Below, piece by piece: positions 1 to 8,350 of a stretch of DNA of 64,000 nucleotides; position 1 is the stretch's first letter, and every line of letters starts with the position of its first letter. Source of the stretch: Enterococcus sp. HY326 (GTDB lineage: Bacteria; Bacillota; Bacilli; Lactobacillales; Enterococcaceae). The notes under the pieces are model-generated. The model did not search any database, had not been told where the DNA came from, and worked only from the letters and a program-made list of their open reading frames with translations. Both the position numbers and the translations under genes were made by a program. The stretch spans positions 398,591 to 462,590 of the forward strand of contig NZ_JANLGQ010000004.1 in assembly GCF_026157065.1 (NCBI RefSeq), in the 5' to 3' direction.

Positions 1-1
1 A

Positions 2-901
2 TTTCCTGAGCCGGATTATTCAATGATGCAGCAAAATTTAATGATTCAAAATGAAAGCCAATATAAAATGATTTCCTTAACGGAAGACAACAGCCGACCA
101 GTCGAATTTGGCCGCAGCTTAACAAGCGAAGATGATCAAATTCGCAATAAAGTGCTAGTTGTTGATTCTCAAACTGCTGAGGATTTATACGGTAGTGCTG
201 AAAATGCCGTAAACGGTGGAGTTACGATTAACGGTCAAGTCTTTACAATTGTCGGAGTCTTTCAAGCGGCGGAAACTGAAAGCATGTTTTCAATGATGGA
301 AACCAATTTAGAAATTCCCCAAAGTAGCTATCTGTATTATTTTCCAGAAAATACAGATGCTTATGCGGTGAATGTCATCTTAGAAGACGGAGCAACTCCG
401 GGAACTGTCACAACAGATGTTATCAAGCGTCTAGAAGACAGCGGCACGATGCGGCAATACGGCGACTATCAAGTTTTTGATACCGCCTTGCTGACAGATG
501 GCGTTGGCCAAGTTTTAGGCACAATTACTTTATTTATTTCTGCTGTCGCCGGTATTTCTTTATTTATCGCCGGTGTGGGTGTTATGAATATGATGTATAT
601 TTCAGTCTCAGAGCGGACCAAAGAAATTGGGATTCGTCGAGCTTTGGGAGCCACCAAAAGATCCATTCGGATGCAATTTTTGTTGGAGGGGATGTCGCTA
701 ACCTTAGTTGGCGGGATTATCGGTTATATTATCGGGATTCTTTTGGCTTATTTAATCGGGTCATTAGTTGGGGTTTCGGTTTCGGTCGATTTATTTACCG
801 TCACTTTGGCGGTAGGTGTCTCCAGTGCTATCGGCTTAATCTTCTCTGTGATGCCGGCTTCAGAAGCGGCCCGCAAAGATTTGATTGATATCTTGCGTTA
901 A
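2..901 (+). CDS. ABC transporter permease, MacB/FtsX type (5' truncated)
   Basis: This is the C-terminal part of a MacB-like permease. The reading frame is open to the window edge, so the start lies outside. An extracytoplasmic (MacB-PCD-like) region comes first. A membrane helix at about residues 165–195 of the visible part is followed by the family signature SVSERTKEIGIRRALGATKR, then two more hydrophobic segments near the end. In this family the permease pairs with an ATPase of the LolD/MacB type, and such systems export peptides or antimicrobials or act on the envelope. The partner gene must lie upstream of the window. The substrate cannot be told from what is visible. Confidence 0.88.
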   Translation, partial: FPEPDYSMMQQNLMIQNESQYKMISLTEDNSRPVEFGRSLTSEDDQIRNKVLVVDSQTAEDLYGSAENAVNGGVTINGQVFTIVGVFQAAETESMFSMMETNLEIPQSSYLYYFPENTDAYAVNVILEDGATPGTVTTDVIKRLEDSGTMRQYGDYQVFDTALLTDGVGQVLGTITLFISAVAGISLFIAGVGVMNMMYISVSERTKEIGIRRALGATKRSIRMQFLLEGMSLTLVGGIIGYIIGILLAYLIGSLVGVSVSVDLFTVTLAVGVSSAIGLIFSVMPASEAARKDLIDILR

Positions 902-1064
902 TTCAAAAAAACTATGGCAAACAATTTTTCAAAATACTTTAACACTTGCTAGAAGATAATTTTTATTAGTAATGAAAATTATTACAAAACCACGCTAGCA
1001 GAGCTGACTTATGAGCTCTTTGTCAACAAGTTATTGAGGTATAAATTCAATAGAATCATGTAAG

Positions 1065-1099
1065 CGGCTAGTCAGCTTTGTTGCCTAGCCGTTTGTTTG
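1065..1099 (+). terminator. Probable intrinsic terminator after the ABC permease
   Basis: CGGCTAG (1065–1071) pairs with CTAGCCG (1085–1091), followed by a T-rich run. It lies between the permease and the converging small gene at 1116. The loop is long (13 bases), so the fold is plausible rather than strong. Confidence 0.55.
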
Positions 1100-1115
1100 T
1101 CCTTAGTTATAATCT

Positions 1116-1436
1116 TTAATTTATCTTAGCTAAAGTTTTGACACTGATGCTGCCTGGATGGCTTTGAAAATAGCTGTAAATAAAATTTTTCAACAGGCGC
1201 TCGTTCGCTGCATTTTGATATTCCGGCAGAAAAACCACTTGGCGAATATGGACAAAATTACCGGCATAGAGCTGAAGTGTCACTGCTGCAATCACCTTTT
1301 GTTCTTCTATAAGGGCAAAGGTCTGATACTTAGCTTCCCGATAAAAGTTTATCGGCTGGTGGAGGAGTTGCTTTCTTAAGGCAATAGCGGCAAAAAATTC
1401 TTGACTGTGGGGCTGACATTGAAGGGCGGTAATCAT
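1116..1436 (-). CDS. Small GNAT-like protein
   Basis: The product is about 106 residues. A strand-rich segment (FALIEEQKVIAAVTLQLYAG) followed by IRQVVFLPEYQ and a helix resembles the core of GNAT acetyltransferases, in which that strand precedes the acyl-CoA binding loop. It is shorter than a usual GNAT protein (about 150 residues) and I do not see a clear RxxGxG/A loop, so it may be a reduced or non-catalytic member. Two in-frame ATGs are close together. The upstream GAGGAGG sits only 2 bases from the first ATG (1442) but about 8 from the second, so I chose 1436. It converges with the ABC permease. Confidence 0.6.
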   Translation of the reverse strand: MITALQCQPHSQEFFAAIALRKQLLHQPINFYREAKYQTFALIEEQKVIAAVTLQLYAGNFVHIRQVVFLPEYQNAANERLLKNFIYSYFQSHPGSISVKTLAKIN

Positions 1437-1607
1437 ATGCATTCCTCCTCGCTAAATTAGTTTGTAGCTTAAAAAAATGGTACAGAACTTCCATGAAGAA
1501 AATAATGGTCAGACTTGTTTTTTCTATGAAGCTGCCTTAAGTTTTTCTAAAATTAAACCGTTATCGCTAATTTAATAAAAAATTATCGTCGATTTTTAGT
1601 TTATTAG

Positions 1608-1638
1608 TTGACTTAGAGTGAGGTTCATCAAGTAAAAT
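1608..1638 (+). promoter_or_regulatory. Candidate promoter for the MoxR operon
   Basis: TTGACT at 1608–1613 and TAAAAT at 1633–1638 are 19 bases apart, slightly long. A start about 7 bases further on would give a leader of about 35 bases carrying the AGGGGG ribosome binding site of the MoxR gene. Confidence 0.45.
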
Positions 1639-1679
1639 AGAAGAGAAGAATTAATTCTGGGGAAATAGGGGGCGTTCGA

Positions 1680-2621
1680 ATGGATGAGCAGATTTTTGAT
1701 AAAATTCAGCAGTTAATTAATGAAGTGGAGAAGGTGGTCTTTGGTAAGCGGGAAATTATTCAAATGACGGTGGCTGCGTTACTGGCTGGTGGCCATGTAC
1801 TATTTGAAGATATACCCGGCGTAGGAAAAACACAGTTGGTGAAGGCCTTGGCCAAGGCCGTTGAAAGCGATTATGCCAGAATTCAGTTTACTCCGGATTT
1901 ATTGCCGAATGATATTTTAGGGGTTTCGATTTTTAATTCAGAAACCCATCAGTTTGAATTTCGTAAAGGCGCCATTTTTACCTCGATTTTATTAGCTGAT
2001 GAAATTAACCGTACTACTCCTCGGACACAGGCCGCTCTGTTGGAGGCGATGTCTGAAGGTCACGTCACGATTGACAATCAAACCTATCCATTAAGTCCCC
2101 ACTTTTTTGTTTTAGCAACGCAAAATCCAATTGAATATGAAGGTACCTTTCCTTTGCCAGAAGCACAACTGGATCGCTTTTTATTTCGTTTACATATTGG
2201 CTATCCTGATTATGAGAATGAGCTGCAGCTATTGTTAGGGGAAAAGCAGCAGTCTGTTGAGGATATCCGTCCGATTTTATCTGACCGAGCGCTGTCACAA
2301 TTAAAAGAAACCGTTAAGCAAGTCTATATTGATGAGCAGGTTGCCCGTTATGCTCTTGATTTAGTTCGCAATAGTCGGCGCCACAATGCAGTGGAGCTCG
2401 GGATTAGTCCCCGTGGAGCGATTGCTTTTATTCAAGGTGCCAAAGCCTTTGCCCTGACCCAAAGCAGAATGTTTGTGACACCAGCGGACTTGCAAAAAAT
2501 TATGCCTGCGGTCTTCGGTCATCGCCTTTTACTAAAAGGCGGGCTAGCCGCCAGCTCTGAAAAAAATGCTGAGGTGATGGAGCAAATTTTACAGCAGACA
2601 GCCGTTCCAGTGAGGCGCTAG
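1680..2621 (+). CDS. MoxR-family AAA+ ATPase
   Basis: MoxR ATPases are chaperone-like AAA+ proteins, usually encoded beside DUF58 and transglutaminase-like membrane proteins, whose maturation or assembly they are thought to assist. The Walker A motif is in PGVGKTQ (about residues 46–52), Walker B is LLADEINR (about 103–110), and the sensor region is VLATQNPIEYEGTFPLPEAQLDRF, quoted here only to its first part: VLATQNPIEYEG. The length (313 residues) fits the family. ATG follows an AGGGGG site. It is the first gene of a three-gene operon, with the next start one base after its stop. The role is inferred from the family; the client is unknown. Confidence 0.93.
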   Translation: MDEQIFDKIQQLINEVEKVVFGKREIIQMTVAALLAGGHVLFEDIPGVGKTQLVKALAKAVESDYARIQFTPDLLPNDILGVSIFNSETHQFEFRKGAIFTSILLADEINRTTPRTQAALLEAMSEGHVTIDNQTYPLSPHFFVLATQNPIEYEGTFPLPEAQLDRFLFRLHIGYPDYENELQLLLGEKQQSVEDIRPILSDRALSQLKETVKQVYIDEQVARYALDLVRNSRRHNAVELGISPRGAIAFIQGAKAFALTQSRMFVTPADLQKIMPAVFGHRLLLKGGLAASSEKNAEVMEQILQQTAVPVRR

Positions 2622-2622
2622 T

Positions 2623-3672
2623 ATGAAGTGGCTCAGGTTTTTCTTCAAACTGATTTTGACGCTGCTGCTTTTTGCTTTCTTGATTTTTTACGCAGCCGCC
2701 TTCAATACTCAAATCGGCTGGAGCCTGCTCTTTTTCTTTGGGCTATTGTTTTTGATTAATCTGTTGACGATTTTACCCTTTCTCAGAAAAATTACTTTCA
2801 TCAGCCATGATTCAGTTTACAGTTACCGATTTCAGCCTTTAAAAATGGAAGTGCTCATCGAAAAAATGGGCAGTCGTTTGCTACCTTTTGGAAAATTGTT
2901 TATTAATTTTCCTGAGTGGAGTGATCAAACATGGCGAATCGTTGGCTACCGAGGTAAAAGACAACAGCTTGAAGTCACCATTCAAGCGAAAGAACGGGGA
3001 GTCTATCATGAGCTGCCCTTAAAAGTAACAGCGACCGATTTAGTTGAATTGTTCAGCAAGACGCAGCGCATTCAGATGAAGCAAGAATTAATTGTACTGC
3101 CGGAGGTTAAAGCAGAAGCGTATTTGTTATTACGCAATTTTAAAACTAGCCAAAAGTTGAGTCTGATTGGCGAAAATAATTTTTCCATCAAAAGCTATCG
3201 GGATTATCGTCCCGGGGATCCTTTAAAAAATATTGATTGGAAACTTTCCAGTAAAGAGCGCACCTTGGTTTATCGGGAACAGGAAATGGAGCGGCCCAGT
3301 GAGGTGGTCTTAGTTTTTTGGGGCCAAGCAGCTGCTGAGTTTGAGGAAAGCCTCAGCTGGTATTATTCGTTACAAAAATTATTGGCGCAAAATGCCAATT
3401 TTTACCAGATTATCGTCGGTCAGCAACTAAAAACCGGTACCTTAATTGAGACGGAAACATTTGCGACTATCAAGCCCTTCACTGAAACACCAGTGCTGCC
3501 AAAATTTAAAGGCAGCCAAGTCTTAGTCATCACGCCAGTTCAGACGCCTGAATTAGTGGCTTTCCTGCAAGAAAATCAGCGGCGGAAAAAAATTCAAGTC
3601 TTAGATATTAAACAAATCCAACAACTGACTGCAGTAGAATTACCAGAAAAAGGGGGCGAGGCCCGTGGTTAG
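2623..3672 (+). CDS. DUF58 domain membrane protein
   Basis: Two hydrophobic helices at the N-terminus (about residues 5–57) anchor a cytoplasmic or surface domain. The DUF58 signature YRPGDPLKNIDWKLSSK lies near residues 193–209. DUF58 proteins have a von Willebrand factor A-like fold and are almost always encoded between a MoxR ATPase and a transglutaminase-like protein, as here. The start is one base after the moxR stop and the end overlaps the next gene by 8 bases, which suggests translational coupling. Function in Firmicutes is not established; an envelope role is inferred. Confidence 0.9.
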   Translation: MKWLRFFFKLILTLLLFAFLIFYAAAFNTQIGWSLLFFFGLLFLINLLTILPFLRKITFISHDSVYSYRFQPLKMEVLIEKMGSRLLPFGKLFINFPEWSDQTWRIVGYRGKRQQLEVTIQAKERGVYHELPLKVTATDLVELFSKTQRIQMKQELIVLPEVKAEAYLLLRNFKTSQKLSLIGENNFSIKSYRDYRPGDPLKNIDWKLSSKERTLVYREQEMERPSEVVLVFWGQAAAEFEESLSWYYSLQKLLAQNANFYQIIVGQQLKTGTLIETETFATIKPFTETPVLPKFKGSQVLVITPVQTPELVAFLQENQRRKKIQVLDIKQIQQLTAVELPEKGGEARG

Positions 3673-5836
3673 ATCCCGTTCCATCTTTGTCAACGGCGAA
3701 AAGCTAAAAGCAGATGGGCTCTTGGCTTTTTTAGCTTATTTAAGTGTTGCTACTGCCTTCACGGTTTTTTTACAGGCTTATTCCTTATCAGATAATTTTT
3801 TCGCTTTTACTTTTTTTGCAGTTGTTGCTGCCATGCTACTGCTGCTGAATAAAGTCTGGTTGAAATCTTTACTGGTGCTGGCAGCCCTTTTGTTTGGCTA
3901 TCATCATTTTTTTCCTTACAATCTGCCAATTGGACTTACTTGGCTGATTCGTTTTAAGGATGGCCTTGACCAAGGCGTTGAACAGCTGATAAACTCTGGG
4001 GCCTATATTGGTGAAATTTTAGCGATGCTGCTCTTATTATTGCTTTCTATTTTACTTTTAGTATTATTCATTCATTTTAAAATTTTTTTCTTTGGTTACA
4101 GCCTGATGATTGGGTACCTTTTAATGACCAGTCTCTATCATCCTGGTTTAAATTTTACGCTGCAGGCCTTGATTATTGCCAGCTGCGGCATTCTTTCCGT
4201 TTTTTTAAAGAATAATTATTGGCAGGGGAAATACAAATTAACGTTGCTGTTGACCGGCATTGGTTTGACTTTGGTTATCTTTGCAGTTGCTGAGTATCTG
4301 CCTTCCACAGGCATCCGCAATTCATTAATGCTGACGACTGCAAATTTTCGGACGCAGCTGAATGCTACGGGATTTTATGATTTTGTCGGCAGCCAAGGAA
4401 CTGCCAGTGTGTCCCGCATGGGTTTTAGTGAAGACGATAGCTCATTGGGAGGGCCGTTATTAGATGACAATGCAGAAATTTTTACAGCTCGCCAAGCTAG
4501 CAGTCATTATTGGCGGGTTGAAAGCAAAGATTTTTACTCAGGAGCCGGCTGGTTTGCCACTGAGGCTGAAAATGCCACTCATGTTGATCCCGCCAATTTA
4601 TCGGTAAGCGATTATGATTATCAGCAGACATACGCTGAAGCGCAAACCATTGAACTTTCGTATACAAGCCAAGCCAGTTATCTAGCTCTACCCTATGGTG
4701 CCAATACTATTGCAATATCTAATCCAGGGGCGGCGGCCTATGTTCAAGAAGAAATTCGGAGGGTGGATGTTCAAAATTTAGCAGCACCGATTGCGGCAAC
4801 AATCAACTGGCAGGATTTTTCATATAATGCCAGTGATTTAGAAAATGTTCATATTCAAACGCCTACAGATACTGCAGTTGATTATCTTCAGCTGCCGGAA
4901 AATTTGCCGAGTCGTGTTGGCGAGCTGGCCACTCAAGTGACGACTGATGTCTTTGGCTTATACAATCAAGTGCTTGCTGTGGAGGATTATTTAAAAAATT
5001 CCTCCACCTTCCGCTATTCAAAGGTCGATGCGGCAGTCATTGAAGAAGGGCAGGATTATGTCGATCAATTTCTTTTTGAAACACAGGTGGGCTACTGTGA
5101 TAATTTTTCCAGTTCGATGGTCGTAATGCTGCGAACATTGGGGATTCCCGCCCGTTGGACCAAGGGCTTTGCTCCCGGTAGCCGCAGTCGTGATGGTGAA
5201 GATTATCTTTATACAGTAACCAATAACAATGCCCATTCATGGGTGGAGGTTTATTTTTCCGGTTTCGGTTGGCTGCCTTTTGAACCGACGCCGAGTTTTA
5301 GTAATCCAGATCGGCCGACAATAACAGAGGAAGCTGAGACACCAGAAAGTTCCGCTGAAGCAACACCTTCAGCCAGTTCCAGTAGCACGCAAGCAACAAC
5401 TTCTACAACAAGTAGTCAAGTCAGTTCAGAAGAGTCAACGGAGGAGACAGCAGCGTCAAGCCAAAGAGATTATACTGATTTAGTTTATCTGGCAGCTGCT
5501 TTACTTTTGACGTCACTTGTAGCCTTGATTATCAGTTTTAATTGGTTGCTAATTCGACTGCGTCTTGTTTTGAATAAACCGCAGGCGCTGCTTGAAGGGT
5601 ATCCATGTATTTTGAAAAAAGCTGAGAAAAAAGTTCCTCGTGAGCCATCAGAAACACTAATGGCTTATGCACAGCGTTTTGCTGAAGAAACGCAATTAGC
5701 AGACTTCGCCGTTGTAACTGAAGCATACGAAGCAGCATTATACGGTAGCGGGATAGAAAAAACTTCGCCAGAGACACGGCAATTATTATGGCAAGTTGCC
5801 AAGAAGTTAACCTATCCAAGAAAAAATAAAGAATAG
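3665..5836 (+). CDS. Transglutaminase-like membrane protein (TgpA/YebA type)
   Basis: The protein has about six membrane helices in residues 15–220, a large outer domain, a Ser/Thr-rich stretch (about 545–598), one more helix (about 605–628) and a C-terminal DUF4129-like tail. The transglutaminase core is visible. Cys sits in VGYCDNFSSSM (about residue 477), His in NAHSWVEV (about 523), and the acidic residue in GWLPFEPTP, where Glu replaces the usual Asp, as I recall for many Bacillus relatives. Start is GTG with an AGGGGGCGAGG site inside the preceding gene (8-base overlap). It probably acts on peptides or cross-links at the outer face of the membrane; the substrate is unknown. Confidence 0.9.
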   Translation: MVRSRSIFVNGEKLKADGLLAFLAYLSVATAFTVFLQAYSLSDNFFAFTFFAVVAAMLLLLNKVWLKSLLVLAALLFGYHHFFPYNLPIGLTWLIRFKDGLDQGVEQLINSGAYIGEILAMLLLLLLSILLLVLFIHFKIFFFGYSLMIGYLLMTSLYHPGLNFTLQALIIASCGILSVFLKNNYWQGKYKLTLLLTGIGLTLVIFAVAEYLPSTGIRNSLMLTTANFRTQLNATGFYDFVGSQGTASVSRMGFSEDDSSLGGPLLDDNAEIFTARQASSHYWRVESKDFYSGAGWFATEAENATHVDPANLSVSDYDYQQTYAEAQTIELSYTSQASYLALPYGANTIAISNPGAAAYVQEEIRRVDVQNLAAPIAATINWQDFSYNASDLENVHIQTPTDTAVDYLQLPENLPSRVGELATQVTTDVFGLYNQVLAVEDYLKNSSTFRYSKVDAAVIEEGQDYVDQFLFETQVGYCDNFSSSMVVMLRTLGIPARWTKGFAPGSRSRDGEDYLYTVTNNNAHSWVEVYFSGFGWLPFEPTPSFSNPDRPTITEEAETPESSAEATPSASSSSTQATTSTTSSQVSSEESTEETAASSQRDYTDLVYLAAALLLTSLVALIISFNWLLIRLRLVLNKPQALLEGYPCILKKAEKKVPREPSETLMAYAQRFAEETQLADFAVVTEAYEAALYGSGIEKTSPETRQLLWQVAKKLTYPRKNKE

Positions 5837-5846
5837 CAGGTAAAGC

Positions 5847-6734
5847 ATGATGGAGTTGAGAAGTTATCGGTATTTTTTAGCTATCGCCGAACAGGGCAAT
5901 ATCTCTAAAGCAGCTAAAAATTTAAATATTACCCAACCGACCTTGAGCCGCCAGCTAAAAGAGCTGGAGGAGGAATTAGGTGTCGAGCTGTTTCAAAGAG
6001 AACACAAGCAGTTAGTACTGACAGAGGCCGGGATTTTTTTACGGGAACGGGCCCAAGAAATTATCCAGTTGGCGGATAAAACGCAACAGGAATTTTTAGA
6101 TCAGCGGCAAACGCTCTTTAGCGGAAAAATTTCGATTGGCTGCGTTGAGGCGGATAATTCCGATACTTTAGCGCTGATGCTGGAGGAATTTGTCGAAGAT
6201 TATCCTCAGGTCAGCTTTGAAATCTTTAGTAGTACTGGTGAAGAAATTATCGAGAAGTTGGATTTAGGCCTACTGGATGTCGCCATCTTACTCAACCCGA
6301 TTGCAACGGAAAAATATCACAGCGTTCTGCTGCCTAGAAAAGAAGTTTGGGGATTGCTGGTGGAAGGGACAAGTTTTTTAGCCAGTAAGAATACAATCAC
6401 TCCAGAAGATTTAATTGGCGTGCCGCTATTAGTCAGTCGCCGCAGTGAAGTTCAGGAAATGGTAGCCAATTGGGCACATACTAAGATTAGTCAATTGAAC
6501 ATTAAGGGCGTGTACAATTTAATTTTTAATGTGATTGCCCTTGTTGAAAATCGAGTGGCCTCAGCGTTGGTGATTAAAGGCGCCACTAGCTATCACCATT
6601 CCGACGAGGTGAAATTTATTCCCTTGTCACCAAAAATTGAAACTGAATGTGTCTTCGTCTGGCGCAAGCATAAAGTGCAAGCGCCAGTCGTCAAAGAATT
6701 TATTCAACGGATGAACTATGCTTTCAAAGCATAG
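5847..6734 (+). CDS. LysR-family transcriptional regulator
   Basis: This is a typical LysR protein of 295 residues. An N-terminal winged helix (RYFLAIAEQGNISKAAKNLN, then ITQPTLSRQLKELEEELGVELFQ) is followed by a periplasmic-binding-fold effector domain. It starts 10 bases after the transglutaminase gene, so it may be read through from that operon, but it is closed by its own strong terminator. By position it could control the flavodoxin–cupin–CMD trio just downstream, a common arrangement for LysR regulators of redox or aromatic-stress genes. This is inference; the effector is unknown. Confidence 0.92.
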   Translation: MMELRSYRYFLAIAEQGNISKAAKNLNITQPTLSRQLKELEEELGVELFQREHKQLVLTEAGIFLRERAQEIIQLADKTQQEFLDQRQTLFSGKISIGCVEADNSDTLALMLEEFVEDYPQVSFEIFSSTGEEIIEKLDLGLLDVAILLNPIATEKYHSVLLPRKEVWGLLVEGTSFLASKNTITPEDLIGVPLLVSRRSEVQEMVANWAHTKISQLNIKGVYNLIFNVIALVENRVASALVIKGATSYHHSDEVKFIPLSPKIETECVFVWRKHKVQAPVVKEFIQRMNYAFKA

Positions 6735-6744
6735 TTCTTTTTTT
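6713..6744 (+). terminator. Intrinsic terminator of the LysR gene
   Basis: GAACTATGC (6713–6721) pairs perfectly with GCATAGTTC (6729–6737), with a 7-base loop and a run of seven T. The hairpin overlaps the last codons and the stop of the LysR gene. Confidence 0.92.
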
Positions 6745-6824
6745 ATGAAGTATTAGACCAAATGAAGATAGGAGACTATCATAAAGGAGTAGTAAGGACA
6801 ATGGGAAATGGAGGTGATGTAGTC

Positions 6825-7310
6825 ATGAGTGTGGTCATTTATTTTTCTAAAAGCGGCCATACAGCTGAGTTGGCCCAAAAGATTAGCCAGCAATTGTCAG
6901 CTGAAATTGCCGAATTAAAACCGGTTAAACCGTATCCTGAAAGTTATTCAGCGACAACTACAATTGCCGAAGCCGAAAAAAAGCAAAATTTACGGCCGGC
7001 CTTTCAACCTTTGCCGATTGATTTGGCCGAGCATCAGGAAATTTTTCTCGGTTATCCCATTTGGTGGGGCACCTTTCCGATGGTGGTGACGACTTTTTTA
7101 GAAAAAATGGTTTCCGCTAATCAGATTATTTATCCCTTTGCCACCCATGAAGGCAGTGGCTTAGGTGCTAGCATTGAAAATCTGCAGCAATTGCTTGCCG
7201 CCAGTCAAATCAAAACCGGTCTCGCCATTCGTGGCAGTAACGTCAGTCGCTCAGATCGGGCAATTGCCAATTGGCTGCATCAGTACCATTCAGATTGTTT
7301 TAAGAAATAA
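6825..7310 (+). CDS. Flavodoxin family protein
   Basis: The N-terminus MSVVIYFSKSGHTAELAQKI carries the phosphate-binding loop (SKSGHTA) of FMN flavodoxins, and GYPIWWGTFPMVVTTFLEKM is the second FMN-contacting region. At 161 residues it fits the short-chain flavodoxin group often encoded with quinone- or aldehyde-stress genes. The frame runs further upstream, but GGAGGTGAT lies 7 bases before the ATG at 6825, so that is the start. Next come cupin and CMD genes with good ribosome sites, suggesting an operon for a flavin-dependent redox step. The substrate is unknown. Confidence 0.88.
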   Translation: MSVVIYFSKSGHTAELAQKISQQLSAEIAELKPVKPYPESYSATTTIAEAEKKQNLRPAFQPLPIDLAEHQEIFLGYPIWWGTFPMVVTTFLEKMVSANQIIYPFATHEGSGLGASIENLQQLLAASQIKTGLAIRGSNVSRSDRAIANWLHQYHSDCFKK

Positions 7311-7331
7311 AAAATTTCGGAGGTTATAGTA

Positions 7332-7736
7332 ATGAAAAACGAAGAAGTCAAAGACGGTATTATTTTTTCAGCAGGAGAACCCAACGATGCTTACGCCCAA
7401 TATTTTATTGGCCAAAGTTATTTAAATAATTTAGTTACAGATCCCGATGTCAGTGTCGGCGTCGGCAATGTTACGTTTGAACCCGGCTGTCGCAATAATT
7501 GGCATATTCATAAAAATGGTTTTCAAATTTTATTAGTGACTGGCGGCGAAGGCTGGTACCAAGAAGATGGCCAGCCGGCGAGAAAATTAGTGCCGGGAGA
7601 TGTTGTCGTTACCCATGATGGGGTTAAACATTGGCATGGCGCCGCTAAGGATAGTTGGTTTGAACATTTGGCTATCACTGCTGGTCAAGCAGAATGGTTA
7701 GAACCAGTTACGGATCAAATTTACGATGCACTTTAA
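7332..7736 (+). CDS. Cupin-domain protein
   Basis: This single-domain cupin has 134 residues. The two metal-ligand motifs are visible: HIHKNGFQILLVTGGEG, with two His and a Gln where Glu is often found, and GDVVVTHDGVKHWHGA with the last His. Such small cupins often sit with carboxymuconolactone-decarboxylase-like proteins. ATG follows a CGGAGG site 9 bases upstream and the gene is 21 bases after the flavodoxin gene. A metal-dependent isomerase, dioxygenase or small-molecule binding role is possible; the actual reaction is not known. Confidence 0.86.
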   Translation: MKNEEVKDGIIFSAGEPNDAYAQYFIGQSYLNNLVTDPDVSVGVGNVTFEPGCRNNWHIHKNGFQILLVTGGEGWYQEDGQPARKLVPGDVVVTHDGVKHWHGAAKDSWFEHLAITAGQAEWLEPVTDQIYDAL

Positions 7737-7769
7737 GCAGATAGTTCAATTAAGAGAGGATGATTGATT

Positions 7770-8084
7770 ATGGAAAAACAAACAGCAGGTAGAGATAATT
7801 TAGGTGAATTTGCACCGCAATTTGCAGCATTAAACGACGACGTACTATTTGGTGAAGTCTGGGCAAGGGAAAGTCAAATGTCCCCCCATGACCGCAGTTT
7901 AATTACCGTGGCTAGCTTGATGACCCAAGGTGTTCCCCAACTAGAAGCCCATTTAAATATTGCGAAGAAAAATGGTGTGACCAAAGAAGAAATCGTCGAA
8001 TTAATTACCCATTTAGCCTTTTATACTGGCTGGCCTAAAGCCTGGTCTGCCTTCAATTTGGCAAAAGAAATTTATCAAGACTAA
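7770..8084 (+). CDS. Carboxymuconolactone decarboxylase-like (AhpD fold) protein
   Basis: This 104-residue all-helical CMD-family protein shows the pattern SLITVASLMTQGVPQLEAHL, then EIVELITHLAFYTGWPKAWS. There is no cysteine, so it lacks the CxxC of AhpD peroxidase partners and is more like the PcaC type. A TTG codon lies six bases further upstream in frame, but AGAGAGGA is well placed for the ATG at 7770. It ends the flavodoxin–cupin–CMD unit and is followed by a terminator at 8199. Function is inferred only to family level. Confidence 0.87.
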   Translation: MEKQTAGRDNLGEFAPQFAALNDDVLFGEVWARESQMSPHDRSLITVASLMTQGVPQLEAHLNIAKKNGVTKEEIVELITHLAFYTGWPKAWSAFNLAKEIYQD

Positions 8085-8198
8085 GTTAAATAATTTGCGC
8101 AACAAGATACAAAAAAATCGGAGAGTCGTCTGTAAGCAAAAATCATGTTACAGATTCTGGTAACTTCATGGTGCCAGTAGATTTTCTTAAACTATTTC

Positions 8199-8224
8199 AA
8201 GCCGGCTACTCGTCGGCTTTTTTT
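8199..8224 (+). terminator. Terminator of the flavodoxin–cupin–CMD operon
   Basis: AAGCCG (8199–8204) pairs with CGGCTT (8214–8219), with a T run to 8224. Two weaker inverted repeats lie just before it: CTGTAA/TTACAG at 8130–8153 and CTGG/CCAG at 8157–8177, which make this 3' region unusually structured. Confidence 0.85.
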
Positions 8225-8350
8225 GTATGAAAAATAGTTTACCAATTGTTTATATTTTCCCATCTTTTTATTTAATCTCCCTTGTTAGACTAATAATGGA
8301 CTATCAGTTAAGCTGTAGTATTCCATAGCTTGTTGAAAAGAGGTGGGCAA

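Noticed and set aside
8330..8350. TTG start for the large membrane protein
   Set aside because: The purine-rich AGAGGTGGG lies downstream of this TTG and correctly serves the ATG at 8351.
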